Source: Acidimicrobiales bacterium | GTDB taxonomy: Bacteria; Actinomycetota; Acidimicrobiia; Acidimicrobiales; Acidimicrobilacustridaceae | Length of the DNA: 64,000 bases | Assembly: GCA_030830565.1 (NCBI GenBank) | Contig: JAURMR010000004.1 | Location: 1 to 64,000 of the forward strand | Direction: 5' to 3' | Shown: positions 7,927 through 16,626 of the stretch, piece by piece | How positions within the stretch are numbered: the stretch's first letter is position 1 | Layout: the number at the start of each line of letters is the position of its first letter | Position numbers and translations under genes: made by a program | The notes under the pieces: generated by a model | The model's input: only the letters and a program-made list of their open reading frames with translations | What the model was told of the DNA's origin: nothing | Database searches by the model: none

Positions 7927-8427
7927 ATGAAAACAACTGATGAACGACTGGCCGAGGCACTCGATTATCTCGATATTCGTCGTCTGCAGAATCGTTACGC
8001 CGACATCGTGACCCGCAGGGCATGGTCCGAGCTTCACGAGATCATGCGACCGGGCTGCAAGCTCGAGCTCGACCTCGGCGACAACCAGATGGTGTTCGAC
8101 GGTCCCCAAGCCATCGGTGACTTCATCGGTGAACAACTTGAAGCGTTTGAATTTTTCGAATTCGTCATCCTCAACACCGTGATCGAGGTTGATGTCGAAG
8201 CTGGCGTGGCCGGCGGCCGCATGTACATGCAAGAGCTTCGCCAAAACGTGAGCGATGGTCGTCGCACAAATGCCTACGGCGTTTACCACGACCGCTTCGA
8301 ACGGCACGAAGGCACGTGGTGGCTGGCTCGTCGTCGCTACGGCTCGTTCTCCCGCACCATCGCGCCGGGGCCGGAACACGAACAGGTCGTCTTTCCCCTT
8401 CCCCTGCACGACCTCGGCACGCTGTAA
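7927..8427 (+). CDS. NTF2/SnoaL-like protein
   Basis: 166 residues from ATG 7927, chosen because AAGGGGGG lies just upstream; the ORF track extends the frame into the divergent gene. The start LDIRRLQNRYADIVTRRAW and the later RMYMQELRQNVSDGRR and YHDRFERHEGTWWLARRRY fit the cone-shaped SnoaL-like fold, used by isomerases, dehydratases and binding proteins. A TACGGT -10 candidate sits at 7899. It is divergent from DUF1214 paralogue 2 across about 110 bp. Substrate unknown. Confidence 0.72.
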   Translation: MKTTDERLAEALDYLDIRRLQNRYADIVTRRAWSELHEIMRPGCKLELDLGDNQMVFDGPQAIGDFIGEQLEAFEFFEFVILNTVIEVDVEAGVAGGRMYMQELRQNVSDGRRTNAYGVYHDRFERHEGTWWLARRRYGSFSRTIAPGPEHEQVVFPLPLHDLGTL

Positions 8428-8447
8428 CGCTTCCGGTCAGATCCCAC

Positions 8448-8873
8448 TCAGGGGTGAAGGTCGACCTCGTTGTCGTTGCCGTCGCGAGCAGCGAGGGTTC
8501 GAGGGCTCGACGGTGCACCGCCGATGCCAATTGCTGAAAGCACTTCAAACGCGGAATCAGTCGCCGTCGTACCCGGAGGCTGACGAAGCGTTGCTCCTTC
8601 CCGATCTTCATCGAGGTGCCATCCGCGTTTGCTCAGCGCATCGGCGACGTTGCGGAGCCGAGAGGCCGAAAGTTCATTGAAGCGGACAATGAGCACGCTG
8701 CTTCCGCCCTGTTTGGCGTTGATCACCAGTGGATGCCATCCCTCAGGCGCACTCACCGTGGCTGAAGCATCGACCTCGTTGATCAACACATGGGCCCGCA
8801 ATGAGACGATGGCTTCGGTCAAGACGCCAACCGCATCGAAATCTGTGGGGTCGATCACGACAGGTTGAGCCAT
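8448..8873 (-). CDS. Hypothetical protein
   Basis: 141 residues from the third in-frame ATG, chosen because GAGG lies eight bases upstream. There is no signal peptide or membrane segment. The body reads like a compact alpha/beta domain (VLTEAIVSLRAHVLINEVDA, SSVLIVRFNELSASRLRNVADALSKRGW) and ends in a disordered acidic tail. I do not recognise the family. It is divergent from the SDR gene, sharing an 89-bp promoter gap, and convergent with the SnoaL-like gene. Confidence 0.55.
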   Translation of the reverse strand: MAQPVVIDPTDFDAVGVLTEAIVSLRAHVLINEVDASATVSAPEGWHPLVINAKQGGSSVLIVRFNELSASRLRNVADALSKRGWHLDEDREGATLRQPPGTTATDSAFEVLSAIGIGGAPSSPRTLAARDGNDNEVDLHP

Positions 8874-8933
8874 AGGCCAAGCCTCGCGCATGGGGACCTG
8901 CACCGGGAATGTCCAGCACCGACCCGCACCCGT

Positions 8934-8939
8934 AGGATT
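8934..8939 (+). promoter_or_regulatory. Putative -10 of the SDR-AAA-VWA-mftE-mftF operon
   Basis: TAGGAT in the context ACCCGTAGGAT, the same 10-mer core as before the DUF1214 gene at 4129. The leader would be about 17 nt and includes GGGGAGGAAC. Confidence 0.42.
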
Positions 8940-8962
8940 CGGGTCCTTGGGGAGGAACAGTC

Positions 8963-9772
8963 ATGGCTCGTGAAAATCCCGTTGCCGTCATCACCGGTGC
9001 CGCTCGCGGTATCGGCGCGGCCACTGCAGCCCGACTCGCTGCACGTGGCTTCACCATCGCGCTCATCGACCTTCCGCTTGAATCGCCCGGCCGCCTCGGC
9101 GAGATCCCTGGCCCCTACCGCCCCGCACATGGCCAAGACCTCGACGAAGCCGCCGCCGCTTGCGGAGGACGGGGCCACGCCCATGCTGCCGATGTTCGTG
9201 ATCCCGAAGCTCTTGCCAAAGTGATCAATACCGTCATCGCGCATCATGGTTCGATCGATGTTGTTGTTGCCGCTGCTGGCGCAGTCGCCGGCGGTGCACC
9301 GCTGTGGCAAACCGACGATGACACGTGGCGTTCAATGATCGACATCAACCTCACCGGCGTGTTCAACATTGCACGCGCTGCTTTGCCATCGATGCTTGAT
9401 GCTCCGGCACCGCGCAACGGTCGATTCGTTGCCGTTGCATCTGCCGCTGCTCATCACGGGCTTCCCCAACTCGCGGCGTATTCCGCGGCAAAGCACGGCG
9501 TTGCCGGACTCGTGAAAGCGCTTTCGGCCGAGCTCGCAGACAGTGGCGTTACTGCGAACGCAGTGTGCCCTGGTTCGACAGCCACCGGCATGCTCGACGC
9601 CAGTGCTGCCATCTACGGCATGGAAAACCGTGACGCGTTCGCCGACCAAGCTCGCATTGGTCGCCTCATCAATCCCGATGAAATCGCCGCCACTATTGAA
9701 TGGTTGTGTGTTGACGCACCCGCAGCGCTTACTGGTTCGCTTCTTGATGTCGATGGTGGTTTTCGGGCATGA
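8963..9772 (+). CDS. Mycofactocin-associated SDR family oxidoreductase
   Basis: 269 residues, short-chain dehydrogenase fold. TGAARGIGAA near residue 11 binds NAD(P), VASAAA supplies the Ser and AAYSAAKHG the Tyr-x3-Lys of the catalytic site. Between the second strand and the usual acidic DVRD segment there is an insert of about 25 residues (PGRLGEIPGPYRPAHGQDLD). Mycofactocin-coupled SDRs characteristically carry such an insert, thought to bury a non-exchangeable nicotinamide, and use mycofactocin as outside electron carrier. Strong ribosome site GGGGAGG. The stop overlaps the AAA+ gene start by 4 bp. Confidence 0.87.
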   Translation: MARENPVAVITGAARGIGAATAARLAARGFTIALIDLPLESPGRLGEIPGPYRPAHGQDLDEAAAACGGRGHAHAADVRDPEALAKVINTVIAHHGSIDVVVAAAGAVAGGAPLWQTDDDTWRSMIDINLTGVFNIARAALPSMLDAPAPRNGRFVAVASAAAHHGLPQLAAYSAAKHGVAGLVKALSAELADSGVTANAVCPGSTATGMLDASAAIYGMENRDAFADQARIGRLINPDEIAATIEWLCVDAPAALTGSLLDVDGGFRA

Positions 9773-10674
9773 GTTCGTTTAACCGCGCTGCAGTCGACGC
9801 AATCTGCGCCGACGTTGTTGGCCGCCGCAATGAAATCGACGTGGTTGTCGCTGCACTTGCCGCTGAGCGTCACGTGCTGCTCGAAGGTCCTCCAGGCACT
9901 GGCAAGTCCTCGCTGCTACGTGCCCTTGCGCACGCCTCTGGCGTCGAACTCGTTTTTGTCGAGGGCAACGCTGAACTCACACCTGCACGTTTGGTCGGAA
10001 CCTTCGACCCTGCTCGCGTCCTTACCGATGGCTACAGCGCCGATGTGTTCCTCGACGGGCCTCTCGTGGATGCGCTTCGCACTGGTTCGCTGCTGTACAT
10101 CGAGGAAATCAATCGTGTTCCGGAAGAAACGCTCAACGTCATCATCACCGCAATGAGTGAGCGCGAACTCAACATCCCGCGACTCGGTCGTGTTGTTGCC
10201 GAACCAGGTTTTCGAGTTGTTGCAGCAATGAACCCATTCGATGCAATCGGCACCGCTCGAATTTCTTCCGCTGTGTACGACCGCGTGTCTCGAGTCGCGA
10301 TGGGCTATCAGACCGAAGCAGAAGAGACCGAAATCGTTGCTCGCGAAGCAAAAGGTGCAGGCAACGGGCCAGTTGGTCGTCGCGCGGTTCGCGTCGTGCG
10401 CGCAACCCGTGATCACTCCGACCTTCGCGTTGGTTCTTCTGTGCGCGGTGCTATCGACCTTTCGCTCATTGCTGAACAATTGGCCTCGTTACGCGAACTC
10501 GACGTCACCAGTGAGGAACTCGGACTTGATGCGGCACTTGCTGCACTTTCGGGCCGCATCCGCGTTCGTGAAGGTTCCGGTCGCACCCCCGAGGCAATTG
10601 TGCGCGACTTGTGGGCCGCCAATCCGCTTGAAACTGACGACCCCGCTTCGGAGACCGACCCGGGAAAAGCCTGA
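9769..10674 (+). CDS. MoxR-type AAA+ ATPase
   Basis: 301 residues. Walker A is GPPGTGKSS near residue 40, Walker B is LLYIEEINR near residue 108, and sensor 1 lies around VVAAMNPFD. This is the MoxR/CbbQ/NorQ group, whose members act with a VWA partner to activate enzymes or insert cofactors. It overlaps the SDR gene by ATGA and is followed by a VWA gene. An AAA+/VWA pair is not part of the core mft set, so its place between the SDR and mftE suggests a helper role for a mycofactocin enzyme; that is inference. Confidence 0.87.
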   Translation: MSSFNRAAVDAICADVVGRRNEIDVVVAALAAERHVLLEGPPGTGKSSLLRALAHASGVELVFVEGNAELTPARLVGTFDPARVLTDGYSADVFLDGPLVDALRTGSLLYIEEINRVPEETLNVIITAMSERELNIPRLGRVVAEPGFRVVAAMNPFDAIGTARISSAVYDRVSRVAMGYQTEAEETEIVAREAKGAGNGPVGRRAVRVVRATRDHSDLRVGSSVRGAIDLSLIAEQLASLRELDVTSEELGLDAALAALSGRIRVREGSGRTPEAIVRDLWAANPLETDDPASETDPGKA

Positions 10675-11657
10675 GCCCCCCGCCCCAACAAGGCGAAGGG
10701 GGAAGCCGACCCCCACAGGCACCCGACGAAGAGCGCGTTCTTGAAGGCGAAGAAGCCGAACACGCGTTGGCGGAGGCCGGTCGGCAGTCGACGTCACGAC
10801 GGCAGATGGAACAGCACGAATCGTTCCAAGAGATCTCGCCCGAAGTCGGTGTACTTGACGAGGAAGCGTTCGCGGACGCACTGCGAGACAACCCCGATGA
10901 CACACTCACGTTGTTGGCGGAACTCACCGGTGCCACCGATGAGAAGTTGCGTGAACTCGCTCGCTCTCTTGCCGGCCGTGTTGTCGTTGATGTTGTTCGC
11001 ACCGGCGCACCGCGGCGCAGGGGCATCGGCCGGCTGCGCCATCGACGAGCCGATCATGGTGGCGAACTCGATATCGACCGAAGCCTGGAAACCATCGCCG
11101 CTGCTCGCGCCCGCGGTGATGCCCCATCACTCGAAGACCTCACTGCTCGAGACTGGTCGAAACCTGATCTTGCTCTGTGTCTCCTGATCGACCGAAGCGG
11201 ATCCATGGGCGGCGATCGCCTTGCCACTGCCGCAGTTGCCGCCGCGGCCTCGCTATGGCGTGCACCGATCGACACCAGCGTTGTTGCATTTTCCGACGAC
11301 GCGATCGTGATCGCCTCACAAGGTTCAGGGCGAGACGCCGAAGATGTCGTGAACCAACTCTTTCGCCTTCGAGGTTTTGGCACGACTGACCTCGCGTTCG
11401 CGTTCCGCACCGCCGCTTCCCAACTTTCGCGGTCCTCGGCGTCTCGTCGCATCACGCTCCTTCTCTCCGATGGACGAGCAACCGCTGGCGATGATCCAGT
11501 GGATGCCGCCGCAGCTCTCGACGAACTCGTTGTTCTGGCTCCAGCCGATGACCTCGACAGTGCTGTTGAACTCGCAGGCGCCGTTGGCGGCCGATGCGTC
11601 GGGATTACCGGTCCCTCTGCCGTTCCCGAAGCGTTGGCCGAAGTTCTTCTTGGCTAA
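10671..11657 (+). CDS. VWA domain protein, partner of the AAA+ ATPase
   Basis: The metal-ion-dependent adhesion site reads LIDRSGSMGG, with a later SDGRATAGDD, so a VWA fold is clear. The frame is open from 10638 and has no ATG or GTG before the domain. A CTG at 10671 overlaps the AAA+ stop (CTGA), giving 328 residues with a Pro-rich then acidic N-terminus. The only ordinary alternative is TTG 10767 (296 residues). I favour the coupled CTG because rpmH-rnpA in this window shows the same arrangement. It likely forms a MoxR-VWA chaperone complex. The stop is 31 bp before mftE. Confidence 0.78.
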   Translation: MSPPPQQGEGGSRPPQAPDEERVLEGEEAEHALAEAGRQSTSRRQMEQHESFQEISPEVGVLDEEAFADALRDNPDDTLTLLAELTGATDEKLRELARSLAGRVVVDVVRTGAPRRRGIGRLRHRRADHGGELDIDRSLETIAAARARGDAPSLEDLTARDWSKPDLALCLLIDRSGSMGGDRLATAAVAAAASLWRAPIDTSVVAFSDDAIVIASQGSGRDAEDVVNQLFRLRGFGTTDLAFAFRTAASQLSRSSASRRITLLLSDGRATAGDDPVDAAAALDELVVLAPADDLDSAVELAGAVGGRCVGITGPSAVPEALAEVLLG

Positions 11658-11688
11658 CGAGTGGGCAGACCCTTCCATCGGTGCGACG

Positions 11689-12381
11689 ATGTCCACCATG
11701 GAGTCGTCGCATGCGCTTGGTGATCTCACGTGGACGGAGGTCCGCGACACGCCGCGCATCGTGCTGATTCCGGTCGGCAGTCTTGAGCAGCATGGGCCGC
11801 ACCTTCCGCTCGATACCGACACTCGCATTGCCACTGCGATTGCCGAACACGTTTGCGAGTTGCGAGAAAACCTGGTGATTGGCCCGGCAATCGCTCTCGG
11901 CGCGTCGGGTGAACACGCCGGTTTCGAGGGCACATTGTCAATAGGAACCGATGCGCTCACCACCGTGCTTGTTGAACTCGCTCGATCCGCCGATGCATTC
12001 AGCGGTGTGGTGTTCGTCAATGGTCACGGCGGAAATCGCGATGCACTCCTTGCTGCGCGCGCCATCCTCCGCCTTGAAGGCCGCACCGTCGTCGCATGGT
12101 CTCCGTCACTTCCCGGCGGCGATGCACACGCGGGACACAGCGAAACCTCGTTGCTCCTAGCAATTGATCCCGATTGCGTGCGGGTCGATGCACGTGAAGT
12201 GGGCTCAACTGCTCCGCTCAGCGAACTGCTTGATGACTTGAGGGCAGGAGGCGTGAAGTCCGTGAGTGCCAACGGGATTCTTGGCGACCCCACGACTGCA
12301 AACGCTGAACACGGAAATGAACTCTTCCTCGCCCTCATTGCCGACCTTGCGTTCACCATCGACAAAGTGTTTGCCCAATGA
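11689..12381 (+). CDS. mftE: Mycofactocin peptidase MftE (creatininase family)
   Basis: 230 residues from ATG 11689; the ORF track extends the frame into the VWA gene. Metal ligands of the creatininase fold are visible: GSLEQHGPHLPLDTDT near residue 27, NGHGGN near residue 110, and DAHAGHSETS near residue 145. MftE cleaves the MftC-modified precursor to free the two-residue C-terminal product. The stop overlaps the mftF start by ATGA, so the two are coupled. Confidence 0.92.
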   Translation: MSTMESSHALGDLTWTEVRDTPRIVLIPVGSLEQHGPHLPLDTDTRIATAIAEHVCELRENLVIGPAIALGASGEHAGFEGTLSIGTDALTTVLVELARSADAFSGVVFVNGHGGNRDALLAARAILRLEGRTVVAWSPSLPGGDAHAGHSETSLLLAIDPDCVRVDAREVGSTAPLSELLDDLRAGGVKSVSANGILGDPTTANAEHGNELFLALIADLAFTIDKVFAQ

Positions 12382-13826
12382 CCAGCGATCTCACTGGTCT
12401 TTACGTTGTTGCTGATCCCTCGCTGCAACGACGTGAACGCGGCACGGTGCTTCTTGGCGGCTCTCCCCTTCGCATTGTGCGCATCAGCGAAAAAGGCGCC
12501 GATCTCCTCGACGAACTTCTCAATGGCAACCCTGTTCCTTCGGGAAAGGGAGCCACCTCGCTCGTGCGGCGGCTTCTCGATGGCGGTCTTTTGCAGCCTG
12601 TCCCTGCTGCCTCCCCATTTCGTTCAAGCGACGTCACGGTTGTCATTCCTGTTCGCGGCGAACTTGAATCGGGTTTGCTCGACGGCATCGGCCACGCGGC
12701 TCGCATCATCGTTGTAGATGACGACAGTCCTGACCCGCTTGTTGTTCCACCGACAACACTCCATGGCGTCAAGGTCGAATGCATTCGTCGATCAACAAAT
12801 GGTGGTCCAGCCGCAGCGCGCAATACCGGTCTGCGTGAAGTCAAGACCTCGATCGTTGCGTTTCTTGATGCTGATTGTTTGCCGAGAGCCGGTTGGCTCG
12901 ACCCGTTGCTTGAACAATTCGGTGATCCCAATGTTGCCGTCGTTGCGCCACGCATTACGTCAATCGAACCGCTCGGTGTACCCGATCATCCGCTACTGAC
13001 TCGTTATGAACGCGCGCATGCGTCTCTTGATCGCGGCACACAACGCGGTCGGGTACGCGCTCGTACACGTCTCTCCTACGTTCCCTCCGCCGCACTTGTT
13101 TGTCGCGTCGATGCCCTCAATGCACTCGGCGGTTTCGATGAAGACATGCCTGTCGGCGAAGACGTTGATCTTGTTTGGAAACTCGACGAAGCCGGCCACA
13201 GCGTTCGTTATGAACCCAGCGTCACCGTCGGCCACCGTCACCGCACAACTCCGTGGGCCTGGTTACGTCGTCGCTTCGATTACGGCACTTCCGCGGGGCC
13301 TTTGGCCAAACGTCATCCCGGTGCGCTCGCGCCAGTAGAGGTTTCGGGCTGGAGTCTCGCCACATGGGGACTTGTCGCCACCGGGCATCCGCTCGCTGCT
13401 GGTGCAGTTGTTGGCGCAACCGCAGGAATGCTCAGCGGGAAGCTCGATGGGCTTTCGCGACCGATGCCCGTTGCTGCACAACTCGCAGGACGCGGGCATC
13501 TCAGCGCTGGTCGCACGATTGCCCAAGGACTTATTCGCCCGTTGTGGCCCCTCACTGCGCTCGCCATCGTGTTTGTGCCGTGGAAGCGGCTCAAGTTGGC
13601 GGTGCTTGCTGGCGTGCTGGCGCCTTCAGTCATCGACTGGGTCCGAAATCGCCCAGACATCTCCCCGCTCCCCTACGTTGCGCTTCGATTGGCCGACGAT
13701 GTCGCCTACGGGACCGGCGTATGGGTGGGTTCGTTGCGCGCTGGAACCCTCGAGCCACTTCTGCCCGAGGTCACCAGCTGGCCGAAGCCCAGTCGCTATT
13801 CGCGCTGGCGTTCAGCGTTGTCGTAG
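12378..13826 (+). CDS. mftF: Mycofactocin glycosyltransferase MftF
   Basis: 482 residues. About 90 N-terminal residues resemble a PqqD-like/winged-helix segment, then a GT2 domain begins at VTVVIPVRGE with VDDDSPD, FLDADCLPR (the DxD-like nucleotide-sugar site) and EDVDLVWKL. Hydrophobic stretches near the C-terminus suggest membrane contact. In mycobacteria MftF adds oligoglucose to the cofactor. It is the last gene of the plus-strand operon and converges on the FKBP gene 8 bp away. Confidence 0.92.
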   Translation: MTSDLTGLYVVADPSLQRRERGTVLLGGSPLRIVRISEKGADLLDELLNGNPVPSGKGATSLVRRLLDGGLLQPVPAASPFRSSDVTVVIPVRGELESGLLDGIGHAARIIVVDDDSPDPLVVPPTTLHGVKVECIRRSTNGGPAAARNTGLREVKTSIVAFLDADCLPRAGWLDPLLEQFGDPNVAVVAPRITSIEPLGVPDHPLLTRYERAHASLDRGTQRGRVRARTRLSYVPSAALVCRVDALNALGGFDEDMPVGEDVDLVWKLDEAGHSVRYEPSVTVGHRHRTTPWAWLRRRFDYGTSAGPLAKRHPGALAPVEVSGWSLATWGLVATGHPLAAGAVVGATAGMLSGKLDGLSRPMPVAAQLAGRGHLSAGRTIAQGLIRPLWPLTALAIVFVPWKRLKLAVLAGVLAPSVIDWVRNRPDISPLPYVALRLADDVAYGTGVWVGSLRAGTLEPLLPEVTSWPKPSRYSRWRSALS

Positions 13827-13834
13827 TTCGGCGA

Positions 13835-14209
13835 TCAGCCGACGTTGAGAAGATCGACGACGAACACGAGGGTTTCGCCGCCCTTGATGACGCCACCGGC
13901 GCCACGATCCCCATAGCCGAGGTGTGAAGGAATGGTGATGCTGCGACGGCCGCCCACCTTCATGCCGGCAACACCTTGATCCCAACCGGCGATGACCTGT
14001 CCGGCACCGAGGCGGAACTCAAAGGTGTCGTTGCGATCCCAAGAAGCATCGAACTGCTGGCCGTCGCTCCAGGCCACGCCGACGTAATGCACGGTCACGT
14101 TTGCGCCAGCGACGGCTTCGGTACCGGTGCCAACTTCGATGTCCTCGAGAACGAGGTCAGCCGGAGGGGCAGTGTCGGGAATGGTCACGGTTGGTTTGGT
14201 GTCAGCCAT
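13835..14209 (-). CDS. FKBP-type peptidyl-prolyl isomerase
   Basis: 124 residues, one FKBP domain. Typical residues are visible: VTVHYVG, FDASWDRN, FRLGAGQVIAGWDQGVAGMKVGGRR, IPSHLGYGDRGAGG, LVFVVDLL. It catalyses cis-trans isomerisation of X-Pro bonds. No signal peptide, so cytoplasmic. A -10-like hexamer lies 6 nt upstream of the ATG and no ribosome site is seen, suggesting a leaderless transcript. Confidence 0.93.
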   Translation of the reverse strand: MADTKPTVTIPDTAPPADLVLEDIEVGTGTEAVAGANVTVHYVGVAWSDGQQFDASWDRNDTFEFRLGAGQVIAGWDQGVAGMKVGGRRSITIPSHLGYGDRGAGGVIKGGETLVFVVDLLNVG

Positions 14210-14215
14210 GGCCGC

Positions 14216-14221
14216 AACCTA
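14216..14221 (-). promoter_or_regulatory. Putative -10 of a leaderless FKBP promoter
   Basis: Read on the minus strand this is TAGGTT, ending 6 nt before the ATG. With a start about 7 nt downstream, transcription would begin at the initiation codon. Confidence 0.45.
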
Positions 14222-14288
14222 GTTCCGATCAACGCGCCCCTCCGACGTTCTCCGTGCGAGCCAAAGCCGCCGGAACTACTTTTCCAAA

Positions 14289-15782
14289 ATGCGCCGACTT
14301 CTCGCATTCTTGCTACTTGCTCTTCTCCTCCTCGCTGTGGCGTGTGGAGGGGGTGGGAATTCTTCAGGTTCGTCGACCGCTGCTGGGAGCTCAGCGTCTT
14401 CTCCTTTCGCTGACTTGCGAATGATTCCGATCACTACGTCTCGCGCAGGAGTCGAGGTCTCGCGCTACCTGACTCGAGAGGAAGGCGGATCGCTGACGGC
14501 GACGTTGTCAGACGGCACGACGGCGACCCTCACGGTGCCGGCCGAGGCATTGGAATCACGAACTCTCGTCTCGATGATTCCCGTCACGACCGAGAACGGA
14601 ATCGGTGTCGAACTTGAGCCGGCCGGACTCTGGCTTGATCGAAACGCCACACTGTCGTTTTCACGCGGATCGGGAGTCGTGCTTGTTCGTATGGGCGCCG
14701 CCACCGACGCCGATCAATTCGTCATGACGCCGGCTCAACGCTCAAACATTGCCATCGCTCGATTTCGTCCAGTGCTGGTGATCGACCGTTCCGGTGACGA
14801 CGCCCTGATCCCCGATTGGGACTGGGAACGTGATGTGGCACCACGAGTCCGAGCACCTTCGTCTGATCCGAAACCTGAGGACTACGACGAGTTCAGTATC
14901 ACGGCCTATCTGTTTGAAAACCCCGCCCCCTCTGCTCCAGAGCGGACGCCTGATCAAAATGAAGAGGTGCGAGTCGGTGCGGCCGGTGGGATCGCGCCTC
15001 TTGACAACAAGTGTGACGATCGAACAAGCGCGGCGGCCGCACGCGTTGCTGAACTGGCCACAACTGCAGGCGCAAAAGCCACAACCGCCCCCAAATGTGT
15101 GAAACGGGTTGTAACCGTGACGGCTGCCCTGGATGGCTCCATGACCGGTGAAGGAATGACGATCGATTTCAATGAAACCATCGCCGGCCACGGATTCGTC
15201 AGCGCCTCGAAGACCGGTGATCCGCTCACAATTCCCCTCGAAGGACAGGCCGAGGGACTTCAAAAACTTTCGAGCCTCATGGCAACAGGAATTGTTTGGG
15301 GGTTTGGAACCATGGCCGGTCTCAACGTCCCTGCCCCCTCTATGGACAAGTGCTCAATGCTTCCGCTCCAAGGTGGGGTGATGAGCGGTACCGCAGTGCT
15401 CACTGAGGACGCACAGATCAGGTTCACGCTCACACCTAGCGGAACCTTCCAAATGGACTGCGGTGAATGGGGAATCCACCCTGTGCCCCCGATTCTCTGG
15501 GACTTCATCACCGAACTCGGTCTCACCGTTCCGATTGAGATCACCGTTGCTGATGGACAGAACAGCGTAAGGACACTTGGCGAACTCGTGCAGTTCTCCG
15601 ATGTGGCGGTTTCCAAGTCGCCAAACGGTTCCATTCAAGTCAGCGAGGATGGATTTACTGTGTCGATCATGCTCGCAATCGGGGTCTTCTGGTCGCGAGC
15701 CGACCGTTGCGACCTCACTGCGGAAGAAAAAGCGAAGGGGCCCGACTACGAGCAGCAAGTCTGCGGTGCTGGTCCGGCCTGA
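14289..15782 (+). CDS. Predicted lipoprotein of unknown function
   Basis: 497 residues. The N-terminus has two Arg, a Leu-rich core and the lipobox LAVAC at about residue 19, then a Gly/Ser-rich linker, so it is probably an exported lipid-anchored protein. GGSLTATLSDGTTATLTVPA near residue 60 recalls ZU5-type beta domains that precede surface repeats. Beyond that I recognise nothing; the rest is beta-rich with scattered cysteines (for example CDDRTSA and MDCGEW). It ends 7 bp before the prmA stop on the other strand. Confidence 0.7.
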   Translation: MRRLLAFLLLALLLLAVACGGGGNSSGSSTAAGSSASSPFADLRMIPITTSRAGVEVSRYLTREEGGSLTATLSDGTTATLTVPAEALESRTLVSMIPVTTENGIGVELEPAGLWLDRNATLSFSRGSGVVLVRMGAATDADQFVMTPAQRSNIAIARFRPVLVIDRSGDDALIPDWDWERDVAPRVRAPSSDPKPEDYDEFSITAYLFENPAPSAPERTPDQNEEVRVGAAGGIAPLDNKCDDRTSAAAARVAELATTAGAKATTAPKCVKRVVTVTAALDGSMTGEGMTIDFNETIAGHGFVSASKTGDPLTIPLEGQAEGLQKLSSLMATGIVWGFGTMAGLNVPAPSMDKCSMLPLQGGVMSGTAVLTEDAQIRFTLTPSGTFQMDCGEWGIHPVPPILWDFITELGLTVPIEITVADGQNSVRTLGELVQFSDVAVSKSPNGSIQVSEDGFTVSIMLAIGVFWSRADRCDLTAEEKAKGPDYEQQVCGAGPA

Positions 15783-15789
15783 TCACACC

Positions 15790-16626
15790 TCAGGAGCGTT
15801 CACAAACAACCGTTCGCCATTCACCATCGGCGCGCACCTCGAAGTTCGCCGCACCCGCCGTCTCGAAGGCGCTGATGACTCCTTCGGCTTGCTCGCCGAG
15901 AATTCCGCTCAGAATCAACGCTCCTCCCGGTCGGGTGATCTGTACCAACTCCTGAGCCATCGAACAGAGCGTGGCGGCACCGATATTTGCCACGACGATG
16001 TCGAACGAGGACCGATCAAGTTCCTCAACCGTCACTGTCGATACATCAACAACGTCATCAACTTCGTTACGACGGGCATTGTCGAGAGTGGCGATGATCG
16101 CATCGGGTGCGATGTCGGTAGCAATCACCGTCGTTGCACCTTGGCGCGCTGCGGCGATGGCCAACACGCCACTTCCGCAACCAATATCGGCAACTGCACA
16201 ACCCGGTATGGCCGCGTCGACAATTGCCTTAAGGCACATTCGAGTGGTCTCGTGCGATGCGCTACCGAAGGCATGTCCCGGATCGATGAACAACACCAGA
16301 TCTTCGGCGGTGATGTCCGAAGGAGTGGCTAACCATGGCGGGACGATGACGATGTTCGCTCCGGCCCGCCATACCTGCGCGTGATCTCGCCACGAATCGA
16401 GGCCCTCGTCGGCCGCAACTGGTTCGGCATTCGGCAACCATCGATCGCTCAGAGCATCGAGGACTTGTTGTGCGACGCTCGCTTCGGATCCGATACGCAG
16501 TTCAACGCGGCCATCGCTGAGCACCTGCTCTTCGATTCCACTTACCCCGAGTTCCCACACCATTCCTGAAACAAAATCAACGTCGGGTGAGTCGACGATC
16601 ACAGTGATCGTCCTCCACTCCGTCAC
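15790..16626 (-). CDS. prmA: Ribosomal protein L11 methyltransferase-like (PrmA)
   Basis: 278 residues from GTG 16626. This start overlaps the stop of the upstream nitroreductase gene as GTGA and has GGAG in front; the ORF track start (ATG 16656) would overlap that gene by more. The SAM site is VADIGCGSGVLAIAAARQG, preceded by DPGHAFGSASHETT, a hallmark of PrmA, and followed by DIVVANI. PrmA trimethylates ribosomal protein L11. The N-terminal substrate-recognition half is present but divergent. Confidence 0.85.
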   Translation of the reverse strand: MTEWRTITVIVDSPDVDFVSGMVWELGVSGIEEQVLSDGRVELRIGSEASVAQQVLDALSDRWLPNAEPVAADEGLDSWRDHAQVWRAGANIVIVPPWLATPSDITAEDLVLFIDPGHAFGSASHETTRMCLKAIVDAAIPGCAVADIGCGSGVLAIAAARQGATTVIATDIAPDAIIATLDNARRNEVDDVVDVSTVTVEELDRSSFDIVVANIGAATLCSMAQELVQITRPGGALILSGILGEQAEGVISAFETAGAANFEVRADGEWRTVVCERS

